A DNA stretch of 25,626 bases. Source: Burkholderiales bacterium. GTDB lineage: Bacteria > Pseudomonadota > Gammaproteobacteria > Burkholderiales > Casimicrobiaceae. The stretch spans positions 1 through 25,626 of the forward strand of contig JANXNO010000054.1 in assembly GCA_025354075.1 (NCBI GenBank). The letters run 5' to 3'. Both the position numbers and the translations under genes were made by a program. The notes below the pieces were generated by a model. That model saw only the letters and a list, made by a program, of their open reading frames with translations, had not been told where the DNA came from and searched no databases. Positions 8,262 to 16,606 of the stretch are shown piece after piece (the stretch's first letter is position 1; every line of letters starts with the position of its first letter).

Positions 8262-9491
8262 ATGAACGCACTTTCCCAAGATCAGTCCCAAGATCAAGTG
8301 TCTCCGACGTTGATGGACATCGTCCTGCAAAACGGGTTACGACCCCTGATGCTCGCAGGTCGCAAACTGCTGCCCATCGTTCAGGGCGGTATGGGTGTGG
8401 GCGTATCCGCTCATCGCCTCGCAGGCAGCGTGGCAGCGGAGGGAGGGGTTGGCACGATCGCGTCGGTAGATTTGTGCCACCATCATCCGGATTTGCTGGA
8501 ACGTACTGCTTCGTTGCCGGTGGCGCACGAAAGCAAAGCCATCATCGATGCCGCCAATCTTGAGGCGCTGTCGCGTGAAATTCGCATGGCGCGTGAGCGC
8601 TCAAATGGGCTTGGCCTGCTGGCTGTGAACGTCATGCGCGCGGTCAACGAATACGCCGCTTCGGTGCGCAAAGCGTTAGAGTGCGGCATCGATGCCATCG
8701 TGGTCGGCGCAGGATTGCCGCTCGACTTACCCGAACTCGCGATTGATCATCCGAACGTATTGCTGATTCCGATTTTGTCGGACGTACGCGGCATTCAGGT
8801 GGTCGTAAAAAAATGGCAACGCAAGGGCCGACTGCCAGGCGCCATCGTCATCGAGCATCCGCGTTATGCCGGCGGCCATCTCGGTGCGACAAGGATCGCT
8901 GATATTCACGACCCGCGGTTCAATTTCGAGAATGTCATTCCTGCGGCGCGGGCGTTCTTTCGCGACTTGGGCATTGAGTCACAGGTGCCACTAATTGCAG
9001 CTGGTGGCATTCGCACCCATGCTGACATCGCTCGCTTGCAGTCGATGGGTGCGGCAGCTGTGCAACTGGGTACGCCGTTCGCCGTGACGGAAGAATGTGA
9101 CGCGCATCCTGAATTCAAGCGCGTGCTGGCGACGGCGACCGATGAAGACATGGTTGAGTTTGTGAGCGTGGCCGGGTTGCCCGCGCGCGCGGTAGCCAGC
9201 ATCTGGATGATGAAGTACCTCGGTGTTGAACAGAAGCTAAAAGCCATTGCACACAGCAAGAGCCGATGTACCAAAAAATTTGATTGTCTTGCGCAATGTG
9301 GTTTGCGTGATGGGCTGGCGGATTGGGGGCAGTTCTGTATCGACAACCAGCTGGCAGCAGCGCTGCGCGGCGACATCAAAAAGGGCTTGTTCTTTCGCGG
9401 CACCGGAGCGCTGCCGTTCGGATCAGCCATCCGCTCCGTGCGCGATCTGATGGAGCGAATGTTGACGCCAGCGCAGCCAGCGGCGGTGTAA
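8262..9491 (+). CDS. Nitronate monooxygenase / 2-nitropropane dioxygenase-like FMN protein
   Basis: This is a 409-residue TIM-barrel flavoprotein of the NMO/FabK superfamily. Evidence is the N-terminal substrate loop PIVQGGMGVGVSAHRLAGSVA (about 38-58), the EHPRYAGGHLG motif with the family histidine (around residue 207), PLIAAGGIRT and AAAVQLGTPFA, which form the FMN phosphate site. Members oxidise alkyl nitronates to carbonyls and nitrite or act as enoyl reductases. An unusual C-terminal cysteine set, C336, C342, C346 and C359, lies in CTKKFDCLAQCGLRDG and after, and could bind a metal or cluster. The ATG has AGGG six bases upstream. It is probably cotranscribed with the carbonic anhydrase before it and NnrS after it. 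The exact substrate is uncertain. Confidence 0.85.
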   Translation: MNALSQDQSQDQVSPTLMDIVLQNGLRPLMLAGRKLLPIVQGGMGVGVSAHRLAGSVAAEGGVGTIASVDLCHHHPDLLERTASLPVAHESKAIIDAANLEALSREIRMARERSNGLGLLAVNVMRAVNEYAASVRKALECGIDAIVVGAGLPLDLPELAIDHPNVLLIPILSDVRGIQVVVKKWQRKGRLPGAIVIEHPRYAGGHLGATRIADIHDPRFNFENVIPAARAFFRDLGIESQVPLIAAGGIRTHADIARLQSMGAAAVQLGTPFAVTEECDAHPEFKRVLATATDEDMVEFVSVAGLPARAVASIWMMKYLGVEQKLKAIAHSKSRCTKKFDCLAQCGLRDGLADWGQFCIDNQLAAALRGDIKKGLFFRGTGALPFGSAIRSVRDLMERMLTPAQPAAV

Positions 9492-9507
9492 CCGGTCAAA
9501 ATTGAAC

Positions 9508-10833
9508 ATGAAGGTGATCCCGCTTAAGCCTGTTGCTGCCACTGCAGCTGCGGCAACCGCAGTACCCGCCGATGCGACTGGCGCTGACGCGCCGCACGTG
9601 TGGCGCTGGTCGCGCCTGTTCACGGCACCGCATCGACTGGGCTTCGCAGCCGGTGCGCTCATCATGGGCAGCAGCGCGCTGTGGTGGGCGATCGCGCTCG
9701 CGGCGCGCGCAGCGTCCATCAATATGACGTGGGCCGTGCCCCCCGCTATTGCACACAGTGTGTTGATGTGCTTTGGGTTCATGCCGCTGTTCTTTCTTGG
9801 TTTTTTGTTCACCGCAGCACCCAAGTGGCTGGGCCAGCCGGCCGTGGATCCAGGTACGCTGGTGCGACCCATCACACTGACGGTCGTCGGCTGGTTGATA
9901 TATGTGCCCAGCGTCCACATTCACGCATGGGGGGCAGCCGCCTGTGTGGCGCTGGTGGCAGTGAGTTGGTGCGGCACCACACTTCGCTTTGTGCGGCTCG
10001 TGCGCAGCAGCCGTGCACCGGACCGTGTGCACGCGAAGCTTGTGATGATTGCCTGCGCGGTCGGCGCGCTCGCGATGTGGGGCGTCGTGATCGGCCTCGC
10101 GTCTTCGCAATATACGATGATCCGCATTTGCGTGATGGTCGGTCTGTGGGGCTTTGTAGCGATGGTCTACGTTTCAGTCGCGCACCGCATGATTCCGTTC
10201 TTCACGGCCAATGTGGTGCCGATGCTCAACACATGGCGTCCGATGTGGCTGCTAGGCGTGTTTGTTGGCGCACTGCTACTCGAGCTCGTGTTCGCCGTGC
10301 TTGAACTGGTTGTCTGGCCCCTGCCCGCAGGGCTACGCGTAGTTCAGGTCGTGCTTGAAGTGCCAATGTCGCTCGGACTGCTCGCGCTCGCAGTGAAATG
10401 GGGACTGATGCAAAGCCTGCGCGTGCGTTTGCTGGCGATGCTTCATGTGGGTTTCGTGTGGCTCGGCGTCACGATGACGTTGCAGGCGACATCGCACGTG
10501 TTCATGCTGTTTTCTGACGGCGGCATGTCACTCGGCCTCGCTCCAACTCACGCGCTCACGATGGGCTTCATGGGCGCGACGTTGATGGCAATGGCGACTC
10601 GCGTGAGCGCAGGACACAGCGGGCGCTCGCTGGTGGCTGACGACTTCGTGTGGGCTTTGTTCTGGGTGCAGCAGGCGGCGACCGTGCTGCGTCTTGTTGC
10701 CGCAGTGTGGGTGGACATGGCGATGCCGCTCACCGTGATTGCGGCAACGTTATGGGCAGCCAGCAGCGTGATCTGGGCTGTCCGGTATGGCCTCTGGTAT
10801 GGGCGTCCCCGCTTTGACGGGCGTCCGGACTAG
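9508..10833 (+). CDS. nnrS: NnrS family membrane protein
   Basis: This is a 441-residue integral membrane protein with about twelve hydrophobic segments. NnrS proteins are heme- and copper-containing membrane proteins associated with nitric oxide metabolism and NO resistance. Matching features are the start segment APHRLGFAAGALIMGSSALWW, HSVLMCFGFMPLFFLGFLFTAAPKWL (about 84-109), SVAHRMIPFFTANV in the centre and HALTMGFMGATLMAMATRVSAGHSGR near the C-terminus, whose histidines are candidate heme or copper ligands. I chose the ATG at 9508, 16 bases after the previous stop; a TTG two codons earlier is also in frame. An Ala-rich leader of about 25 residues precedes the first conserved block. I see no FNR or NsrR box upstream. 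Confidence 0.92.
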   Translation: MKVIPLKPVAATAAAATAVPADATGADAPHVWRWSRLFTAPHRLGFAAGALIMGSSALWWAIALAARAASINMTWAVPPAIAHSVLMCFGFMPLFFLGFLFTAAPKWLGQPAVDPGTLVRPITLTVVGWLIYVPSVHIHAWGAAACVALVAVSWCGTTLRFVRLVRSSRAPDRVHAKLVMIACAVGALAMWGVVIGLASSQYTMIRICVMVGLWGFVAMVYVSVAHRMIPFFTANVVPMLNTWRPMWLLGVFVGALLLELVFAVLELVVWPLPAGLRVVQVVLEVPMSLGLLALAVKWGLMQSLRVRLLAMLHVGFVWLGVTMTLQATSHVFMLFSDGGMSLGLAPTHALTMGFMGATLMAMATRVSAGHSGRSLVADDFVWALFWVQQAATVLRLVAAVWVDMAMPLTVIAATLWAASSVIWAVRYGLWYGRPRFDGRPD

Positions 10834-10890
10834 CTATGCGGTGCAAAGTGGCGCAAACTACCCCCCCCTATATCAGGGCAGGGTTACGTC

Positions 10891-10919
10891 TTTAAATCGC
10901 AGGCCGCGCGCACGATAAT
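10891..10919 (+). promoter_or_regulatory. Possible sigma70 promoter of the ribonucleotide reductase gene
   Basis: TTTAAA (10891-10896) and GATAAT (10914-10919) lie 17 bases apart in the 124-base gap before nrdJ. The first matches four of six and the second five of six consensus positions. A run of eight C (10861-10868) and a small CCCT/AGGG hairpin just downstream could end the nnrS message. I found no convincing NrdR box and no room for a cobalamin riboswitch. Confidence 0.3.
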
Positions 10920-10957
10920 TTGTCAAAGCGTTCATTGATTCTGGAGCGTTGTTTGTT

Positions 10958-13879
10958 ATGACTGAGTTGTTATCCGTCGTCGAAACCAGTCAGCATGCGC
11001 TGACACTACCCGCGCAGGCGATAAGCGTTGAGGTGCTCATCGAAAAATACGCCAAGGGCGATGAGCACAGCATCGAGGCGGTGAGTCACCGCGTGGCCGA
11101 TGCGCTTGCGCAGGCAGAGTCTGTCGAGCATCGCGCGCACTGGCAGCAACAGTTTTTGCATGCATTACAAAACGGATTTATTCCCGCCGGACGCATTCAA
11201 TCTGCGGCAGGGACGGCGCTATCGGCCACGCTGATCAACTGTTTCGTGCAGCCGGTTGGCGATTCTATTACGCAGATGGATGACAGCCATCCCGGCATTT
11301 ACACCGCGCTGGCTGAAGCGGCAGAAACCATGCGTCGCGGCGGCGGTGTCGGTTACGATTTTTCGCGCATTCGTCCACGCGGCGCTGCGGTTGGCAGTAC
11401 GCAATCGCTCGCGTCCGGGCCGGTGTCATACATGCGCGTGTTTGACCGCTCGTGCGAGACTGTGGAGTCAGCTGGTTCGCGGCGTGGTGCGCAGATGGGT
11501 GTGTTGCGCTGCGATCATCCGGATATTGAGGAATTCATCCACGCCAAAGACACGGGCGATCTCAAAAACTTCAACGTCTCCGTGGCGATCACCGATGCAT
11601 TCATGGAGGCGGTGGTCAACGATGCCACAGTAACGCTCACCCATCGGGCGATGCCAGGACCACAACAGCTGGCTGCGGGCGGCTATCAGATGGGCTCGGC
11701 AGAAGGTGGGCTCTGGGTGTATCGCACCTTGCCCGCGCGCACGCTGTGGGATCAAATCATGCGTTCAACGTATGACCATGCTGAGCCGGGTGTGTTGTTT
11801 CTGGATCGCATCAATCGCGACAACAATTTATCGTACTGTGAAACGATCAGTACCACCAATCCTTGCGCTGAGCAGCCATTGCCCCCGTACGGATGCTGCT
11901 GCCTGGGCTCGATTGATCTCGCTCGATTTGTGCGTGAACCTTTCACCGGGCATGCGCGTTTTGATGACGCGGGTTTCGCGCAACTCGTCCATGTCGCCGT
12001 GCGCATGCTCGACAACGTGCTGGACGTGACGGTGTGGCCCTTGCCGCAACAAAAAAATGAGGCGGACAACAAGCGTCGAATTGGGCTCGGCTTCACCGCC
12101 CTGGGCGACGCGCTGCTCATGCTCAACCTGCGCTACGACACCCACGAAGCGCGTGAAATGGCGCGACGTATCTCGGAGCTGATGCGCGATACGGCGTATG
12201 CAGCGTCGGTTGATCTAGCGCGTGAGCGTGGGGCGTTTCCGCTGTTCAACGCGGATCTTTATCTGAGCGCACCCACCTTTGCGTCGCGCTTGCCCGCTGA
12301 GATCAAAGCCAGTATCCGCAAGACCGGTATTCGTAATTCGCACCTGTTGTCGATTGCGCCGACGGGCACCATCAGCCTCGCCTTTGCGGACAACGCGAGC
12401 AACGGTATCGAGCCGCCATTTAGCTGGAGTTATCTGCGCAAGAAACGCATGCCAGACGGCACCAGCAAGGAATATTCAGTTGAGGACCATGCGTGGCGTT
12501 TGTTCCATCATCTGCGCGGCGGTAATAGCCGAAACGAGCCGCTGCCGAATGCGTTTGTGACAGCGCTGGAGATGAGTGCGCATGCACATGCTGCGATGGT
12601 GGCTGCGGTCGCGCCCTATATCGACACGGCGATTTCGAAAACCGTGAATGTGCCCGCGGACTATCCGTATCAGGACTTTCAGGATCTGTACCTCGACGCG
12701 TGGCGATCAGGCTTGAAAGGGCTGGCAACCTATCGGCCCAACGCCGTACTCGGGTCAGTGCTTAGCACGCATGAACAGGCGAAAGTCAGTGAAAATTTGA
12801 CCGCTGATGGCGTCAATCAACGTCTCGCGCTGAAGCGTCTGCCCGCGCCCGTGCTGGCGTCTCTGCGCTGGCCGGGACGACCGGATTTGCCAGGTGGCAA
12901 TCCGGCGTGGACGTACATGATCCATCATCCGTTCGGTGATTTCGCACTGTTCGTGGGCGAGCTCGCTAACGAAAGCGGCGGCGGCTCGCGACCGTTTGAG
13001 GTGTGGGTCAACGGGGCCGAGCAGCCGCGCGGACTGGGCGCGCTCGCGAAAACGCTGTCGATGGATTTGCGTGCAAATGATGCCGCCTGGTTGCAGCTCA
13101 AGCTTGATTCGCTGGCGAGCGTTGCCGAGGAGCGCGCGTTTGAGATGCCCTTTCCTCCGCACTCGCAGATGCGTCTGTTTCCTGGTGTCGTTGCAGCGAC
13201 GGCTGCCGTGATTCGCTGGCGCTGCGAAGTGCTGCGCGCCTTGCCTTCTGCATCCGACGACGCGGCGAAAACGCCGACGCCGGTGATGGATGCGATGTTC
13301 AGTCGCGACGAGCCGGAGACGGGTCCCTCGGGCACGCTCGCGTGGACAGTCGACATCGACAATCCGCTCGCGGGCGAACACTTCTCGCTCACGCTCAAAG
13401 AGGTGACCTTGCCCGACGGCGAAGGCGGCATCACCACACGGCCCTGCGCGCTCGGCCTCTCAGGCAATTACCCGCGTGCACTGGACGGCGTGGCGCGGTT
13501 ACTCTCGCTTGATATGCGGGTGATTGATCCGGCTTGGATCGGCATGAAGCTGCGCAAACTGTTGAATTACGCCGAGCCGCTCGGGCAGTTCATGGCCTTC
13601 GTGCCCGGTTTGCCGCATGGGGAACGTCGACAGCAGACGTGGCCGTCGACCGTGGCCTACATGTCACGGCTGATCATTCACCGCTACGCCATGCTCGGCA
13701 TACTTGATGAGGAGGGTTTTCCGATCCGCGACATGGGCGTTCTGGATGCGCCGAACGACGCCGGCGTGTTGCCTACGTTGCCCGGGAAAGTATGTCCCGA
13801 GTGTCACAACCCGACGATGATTCATCGCGACGGCTGCGATTTTTGTACCGCTTGTGGCTATGTCGGGCAATGCGGATAG
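10958..13879 (+). CDS. nrdJ: Adenosylcobalamin-dependent (class II) ribonucleoside-diphosphate reductase
   Basis: This 973-residue enzyme makes deoxyribonucleotides using vitamin B12, so it needs neither oxygen nor a glycyl radical. The radical-site motif NPCAEQPLPPYGCC contains Asn301, Cys303 (thiyl radical) and Glu305, with redox partners Cys95 (LINCF) and Cys314, 11 residues after Cys303. TMRRGGGVGYDFSRIRPRG, RRGAQMGVLRCDHPDI and IAPTGTISLAFADNASNGIEP are also typical. Two related TSCPD-like segments follow the barrel, around residues 650-740 and 800-895. The C-terminus is a cysteine-rich zinc-ribbon-like tail with C946, C949, C960, C963, C966 and C972, probably acting in disulfide exchange. 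GGAG lies 11 bases before the ATG at 10958; a TTG at 10949 is closer to it but less likely. No class I nrdAB or class III nrdDG lies in the window. Confidence 0.95.
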   Translation: MTELLSVVETSQHALTLPAQAISVEVLIEKYAKGDEHSIEAVSHRVADALAQAESVEHRAHWQQQFLHALQNGFIPAGRIQSAAGTALSATLINCFVQPVGDSITQMDDSHPGIYTALAEAAETMRRGGGVGYDFSRIRPRGAAVGSTQSLASGPVSYMRVFDRSCETVESAGSRRGAQMGVLRCDHPDIEEFIHAKDTGDLKNFNVSVAITDAFMEAVVNDATVTLTHRAMPGPQQLAAGGYQMGSAEGGLWVYRTLPARTLWDQIMRSTYDHAEPGVLFLDRINRDNNLSYCETISTTNPCAEQPLPPYGCCCLGSIDLARFVREPFTGHARFDDAGFAQLVHVAVRMLDNVLDVTVWPLPQQKNEADNKRRIGLGFTALGDALLMLNLRYDTHEAREMARRISELMRDTAYAASVDLARERGAFPLFNADLYLSAPTFASRLPAEIKASIRKTGIRNSHLLSIAPTGTISLAFADNASNGIEPPFSWSYLRKKRMPDGTSKEYSVEDHAWRLFHHLRGGNSRNEPLPNAFVTALEMSAHAHAAMVAAVAPYIDTAISKTVNVPADYPYQDFQDLYLDAWRSGLKGLATYRPNAVLGSVLSTHEQAKVSENLTADGVNQRLALKRLPAPVLASLRWPGRPDLPGGNPAWTYMIHHPFGDFALFVGELANESGGGSRPFEVWVNGAEQPRGLGALAKTLSMDLRANDAAWLQLKLDSLASVAEERAFEMPFPPHSQMRLFPGVVAATAAVIRWRCEVLRALPSASDDAAKTPTPVMDAMFSRDEPETGPSGTLAWTVDIDNPLAGEHFSLTLKEVTLPDGEGGITTRPCALGLSGNYPRALDGVARLLSLDMRVIDPAWIGMKLRKLLNYAEPLGQFMAFVPGLPHGERRQQTWPSTVAYMSRLIIHRYAMLGILDEEGFPIRDMGVLDAPNDAGVLPTLPGKVCPECHNPTMIHRDGCDFCTACGYVGQCG

Positions 13880-13886
13880 GCAGGCA

Positions 13887-14453
13887 ATGAGTCGCGCTAC
13901 GGTGTCGGTTAGCAACATTTCGCCACCGGGATTTAACGCGCCCGCCGCTGGATTTGAGCAGCCTTTTGCGATGCTGGAGGCTTGCCATGAACGCGTTACG
14001 CGCACGTTGCGGCTGCTGCTGAAACTGGTGGATCACGTTGCGAATCGTGGCGTCGATGCGCAGGCGCGCTCCGCTGCGAATGATGTGTTGCGCTACTTCA
14101 ACATCGCCGCACCGCTGCACCACCAAGACGAAGAGCTGCATGTGTTTCCGTTGCTGCTTGCGCAGGGCGATTCAAAGCTCAGCGCTCAAGTGCGCACGAT
14201 GCAGTCAGACCATCGGCAAATGGAGAAACTGTGGAGCAAATTGCGCCCCTGTCTCCTCGCACTTACTGCGGCCGACGGCGCGGAAATCGATGTGCTGCAG
14301 TTTGGGTCAATATCTCGTGCATTCCTCGACGTCTACGCGCTACATATGCACACCGAAGAAGCGGTGCTGTTTCCAGCTGCCGCATCGCTGCAAACGCGGG
14401 ATCAGTTGCAGGACATGGGCGACGAAATGCGTCGACGGCGAACAACGCCCTGA
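13887..14453 (+). CDS. Hemerythrin-like (HHE) domain protein
   Basis: This is a 188-residue four-helix protein with the histidine and glutamate pattern of hemerythrin-like di-iron proteins. The relevant residues are H34 (EACHERVT), H78-H79 with E82-E83 and H85 (LHHQDEELHVFP), H109 (SDHRQMEKLW) and H153, H155 and E157 (LHMHTEEAVLFP). Such proteins bind O2 or NO or serve in iron and redox sensing. The ATG at 13887 is 7 bases after the nrdJ stop. Earlier in-frame starts at 13854 (GTG) and 13860 (ATG) would overlap the reductase gene. The position suggests cotranscription with nrdJ and, with NnrS nearby, a low-oxygen or NO theme (inference). The C-terminal residues are arginine-rich. Confidence 0.88.
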   Translation: MSRATVSVSNISPPGFNAPAAGFEQPFAMLEACHERVTRTLRLLLKLVDHVANRGVDAQARSAANDVLRYFNIAAPLHHQDEELHVFPLLLAQGDSKLSAQVRTMQSDHRQMEKLWSKLRPCLLALTAADGAEIDVLQFGSISRAFLDVYALHMHTEEAVLFPAAASLQTRDQLQDMGDEMRRRRTTP

Positions 14454-14461
14454 CGATGATT

Positions 14462-14478
14462 ACCTGACACCTTCAGGT
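14462..14478. terminator. Small hairpin in the convergent gap after the hemerythrin gene
   Basis: ACCTGA (14462-14467) and TCAGGT (14473-14478) form a 6-bp stem with a 5-base loop, 9 bases after the hemerythrin stop. No T-run follows, so it is a weak terminator candidate. A perfect 10-base palindrome CCCAATTGGG lies at 14516-14525 in the same 162-base gap. Otherwise I see nothing in this stretch. Confidence 0.3.
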
Positions 14479-14615
14479 CACCTACCTGTCAACAACTCTA
14501 AGCTAGAAGCGCCATCCCAATTGGGCGTAACGTCAATTTATGGGTAATGTCGATAAAGATCGAAAACATACGGTAGGTCCAGATTTAACGGGCATTTCAC
14601 AAAAAAGCTGTAGCG

Positions 14616-15905
14616 TCACCGACCGTCGTTTCTTTGCATAGGCGCATACGCGCGCGGCACCATCACCCACGCAACGAACGCAATGGCCCAACTGCCCAGC
14701 GTGTTTGAGATCACCAGCGGCCATGCGCTGCCACCGAGGCTCGGGGCCATGAGCTGGCCGAAGGCAAATACCGCCACCATCATGGCAAATCCGGAGAGGG
14801 CGGCCGCCCGCCCCGCGTGCTCCGGGAAGTCACCCACCGCACCGGCCTGACCGCACGGCTGGTTGACGCCGTGTGACAACGCAAGCAAGCATTGCCCCGC
14901 AATCATCGCCCACGGTTGCGGGCCAGAAATAAGTGCGACGATTAGCATCATTGCTGCGCCAATGAGCGCAAACGAGGCGCTGCTGCGCACCGCCCGATCC
15001 GGGCTCGTGCGGCGCAGCAACCAGCGGCAGAAGTAGGTGCCCGCAATGTACGCGACGCTGTTGCCGGCAAGTACCAGACCGCACGCGAGCGGTGAAAAGC
15101 CGAACACCTTGATGTAGACAAAACCGCTCGACAGGAGGAAGCAGAACAGCATGCCGTACGTTGCAACGAGCATCGCTGTCCACGCACGAAAGCGTGCGCT
15201 CTTGAGTACGGCGAGTGTTGCGCTCGCGGTGAGCGCGTTCGCGTCTACGGGTGCCGCGTCCGGCCTTGATTCGACGTAGTAGAACCACACCCAAATCCCT
15301 GCTATCGCCGCAAACATTCCGATCGCGATAAACGCAGCGTGCCACGAAAAATACGCAACCATCGCCGCGCCGATCAATGGCGACGCCAGCGCCACCAAAC
15401 CGAGCCCGGTCAGCCCGCGCGAGAGAACGCGCATGCCGTCCACCGGCGAGTACAAATCGCGCACCGAAGCGCGCGCACAGACCACGAGCGCCGCCATCGC
15501 GGCGCCTTGCAGGCAGCGGCAAATGACCAGGCCCGAAAGTGTGGTCACCCAAGCGCCCGCAAACGACGTCAACGCGTACCCAGCGCAGCCCGCGAGCAAC
15601 ACCGGTCGGCGACCAAACCGGTCTGACAGCGGGCCCAGAATCAGTTGCGCAAAACCGAATGCAAGCATCAGGCCGGTAAGCGTGAGCGCCGGATTGCCCA
15701 GTTCCGCTGCGATGGACGGCAGCGCGGGAAGATAAAGGTCGGTAGCTACCGGTTGACTGCCGAGCAGCAGGGCAAGCAGCACGACATAGCGCGGTTCAGA
15801 AAACTGCCTGCGGGCCGTCACGGTGGTGACGGAAGACGCACTCAACTCTTGAACCAGTCCGGTTGCGGCAAGCCCTGAAATACTTGCCGCAGACCCTGAC
15901 CCCAT
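14616..15905 (-). CDS. MFS efflux transporter, Bcr/CflA-like drug-resistance family
   Basis: This protein has up to 429 residues and about 12 membrane segments. The block SQPVATDLYLPALPSIAAELG is the Bcr/CflA hallmark (DxYLPALP), followed by the MFS motif GPLSDRFGRRPVLL and RCLQGAAMAALVVCARASVRDLY. Characterised members export bicyclomycin, chloramphenicol, sulfonamides or small peptides and cysteine. The start is uncertain. The ATG at 15905 overlaps the Anbu gene by 64 bases. TTG at 15845 would form a TTGA overlap with the Anbu stop, and GTG at 15821 would give 401 residues, closest to the family length. In every case the gene is coupled to or directly downstream of Anbu. It is convergent with the hemerythrin gene. 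Confidence 0.87.
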   Translation of the reverse strand: MGSGSAASISGLAATGLVQELSASSVTTVTARRQFSEPRYVVLLALLLGSQPVATDLYLPALPSIAAELGNPALTLTGLMLAFGFAQLILGPLSDRFGRRPVLLAGCAGYALTSFAGAWVTTLSGLVICRCLQGAAMAALVVCARASVRDLYSPVDGMRVLSRGLTGLGLVALASPLIGAAMVAYFSWHAAFIAIGMFAAIAGIWVWFYYVESRPDAAPVDANALTASATLAVLKSARFRAWTAMLVATYGMLFCFLLSSGFVYIKVFGFSPLACGLVLAGNSVAYIAGTYFCRWLLRRTSPDRAVRSSASFALIGAAMMLIVALISGPQPWAMIAGQCLLALSHGVNQPCGQAGAVGDFPEHAGRAAALSGFAMMVAVFAFGQLMAPSLGGSAWPLVISNTLGSWAIAFVAWVMVPRAYAPMQRNDGR

Positions 15906-16594
15906 GCCTTGCGGATGTTCTGAAAATACGCGTCATCTTCGGTCACGCGGTAGCGCAATGACGGCTTGAGATAGTCGCGTTTGAGCACCAGCACGTCAAT
16001 CGGCAGGCCCACCGACAGATTGGATTGCATGGTCGAATCAAATGACACCATGGCCGACTTGAGCGCCTCGGACATCGGCGTTTCAGGGCGCACCACGCGA
16101 TCAATAATCGGCTTGCCGTATTTGCTCTCACCGATCTGAAAGTACGGCGTGTCGCTGGTAGCCTCGATGAAATTGCCTTGCGGATAAATGCGGAACAGGC
16201 GCGGCGGTTCGTCGCGAATTTGCCCGCCCACCAGAAAGGTACAGGTGAAGTCCACTGATGACTGCGAGAGCTGGTTTTCTTCGACGTGAGCAATGGTCGA
16301 TTTCATCACCTGGCCGAAATGTTCAGCCACGTCAAACATCGACGGCAAATTGAGGATGTGCTTTTCTTCAGCGGTGGCCTGTGCAGTTTTGCGCCGCAAC
16401 TGGCTGATGACGTTTTGCGTGGTCGCCAGATTACCCGCGTTGACGGCCACGATACAGCGCTGGTGCGGCCCATCGGGCACCTCGAACACACTCATCTTGG
16501 AGAACGTCGCGACGTTATCAACGCCCGCGTTAGTGCGTGAATCGGAGGCAAACAGCATACCCTCGTGCAGGGACATAGCGACGCAATAAGTCAT
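15842..16594 (-). CDS. Anbu (bacterial proteasome-like peptidase, ancestral beta subunit)
   Basis: This 250-residue protein has the Ntn-hydrolase fold of proteasome beta subunits and HslV. It starts MTYCVAMSLHEGMLFASDSRTNAG. After removal of Met the N-terminus is the nucleophile Thr1, with Asp17 in ASDSR and a lysine at about position 32 (FSKM), the expected catalytic set. It has no propeptide, as is normal for Anbu and HslV. AVNAGNLATTQNVISQL and FTCTFLVGGQI are also characteristic. Anbu genes usually sit beside an ATP-grasp enzyme, an alpha-E protein and a transglutaminase-like protein, implying a shared peptide-modification pathway. Two of those partners lie about 3 kb away here. A perfect TATAAT lies upstream. 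The Bcr-like exporter directly follows. Confidence 0.92.
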   Translation of the reverse strand: MTYCVAMSLHEGMLFASDSRTNAGVDNVATFSKMSVFEVPDGPHQRCIVAVNAGNLATTQNVISQLRRKTAQATAEEKHILNLPSMFDVAEHFGQVMKSTIAHVEENQLSQSSVDFTCTFLVGGQIRDEPPRLFRIYPQGNFIEATSDTPYFQIGESKYGKPIIDRVVRPETPMSEALKSAMVSFDSTMQSNLSVGLPIDVLVLKRDYLKPSLRYRVTEDDAYFQNIRKAWGQGLRQVFQGLPQPDWFKS

Positions 16595-16606
16595 GGCAAT
16601 CTTTGA

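Noticed and set aside
10921..10942. FNR/Dnr-type site TTGAT-N4-ATCAA before nrdJ
   Set aside because: TTGTCAAAG and ATTGATT are present but do not form the required palindrome.
10834..10957. Cobalamin riboswitch or NrdR box ahead of the B12-dependent reductase
   Set aside because: The gap is only 124 bases, no B12-box-like sequence is seen, and the CTATATCAG region does not form the inverted pattern of an NrdR site.
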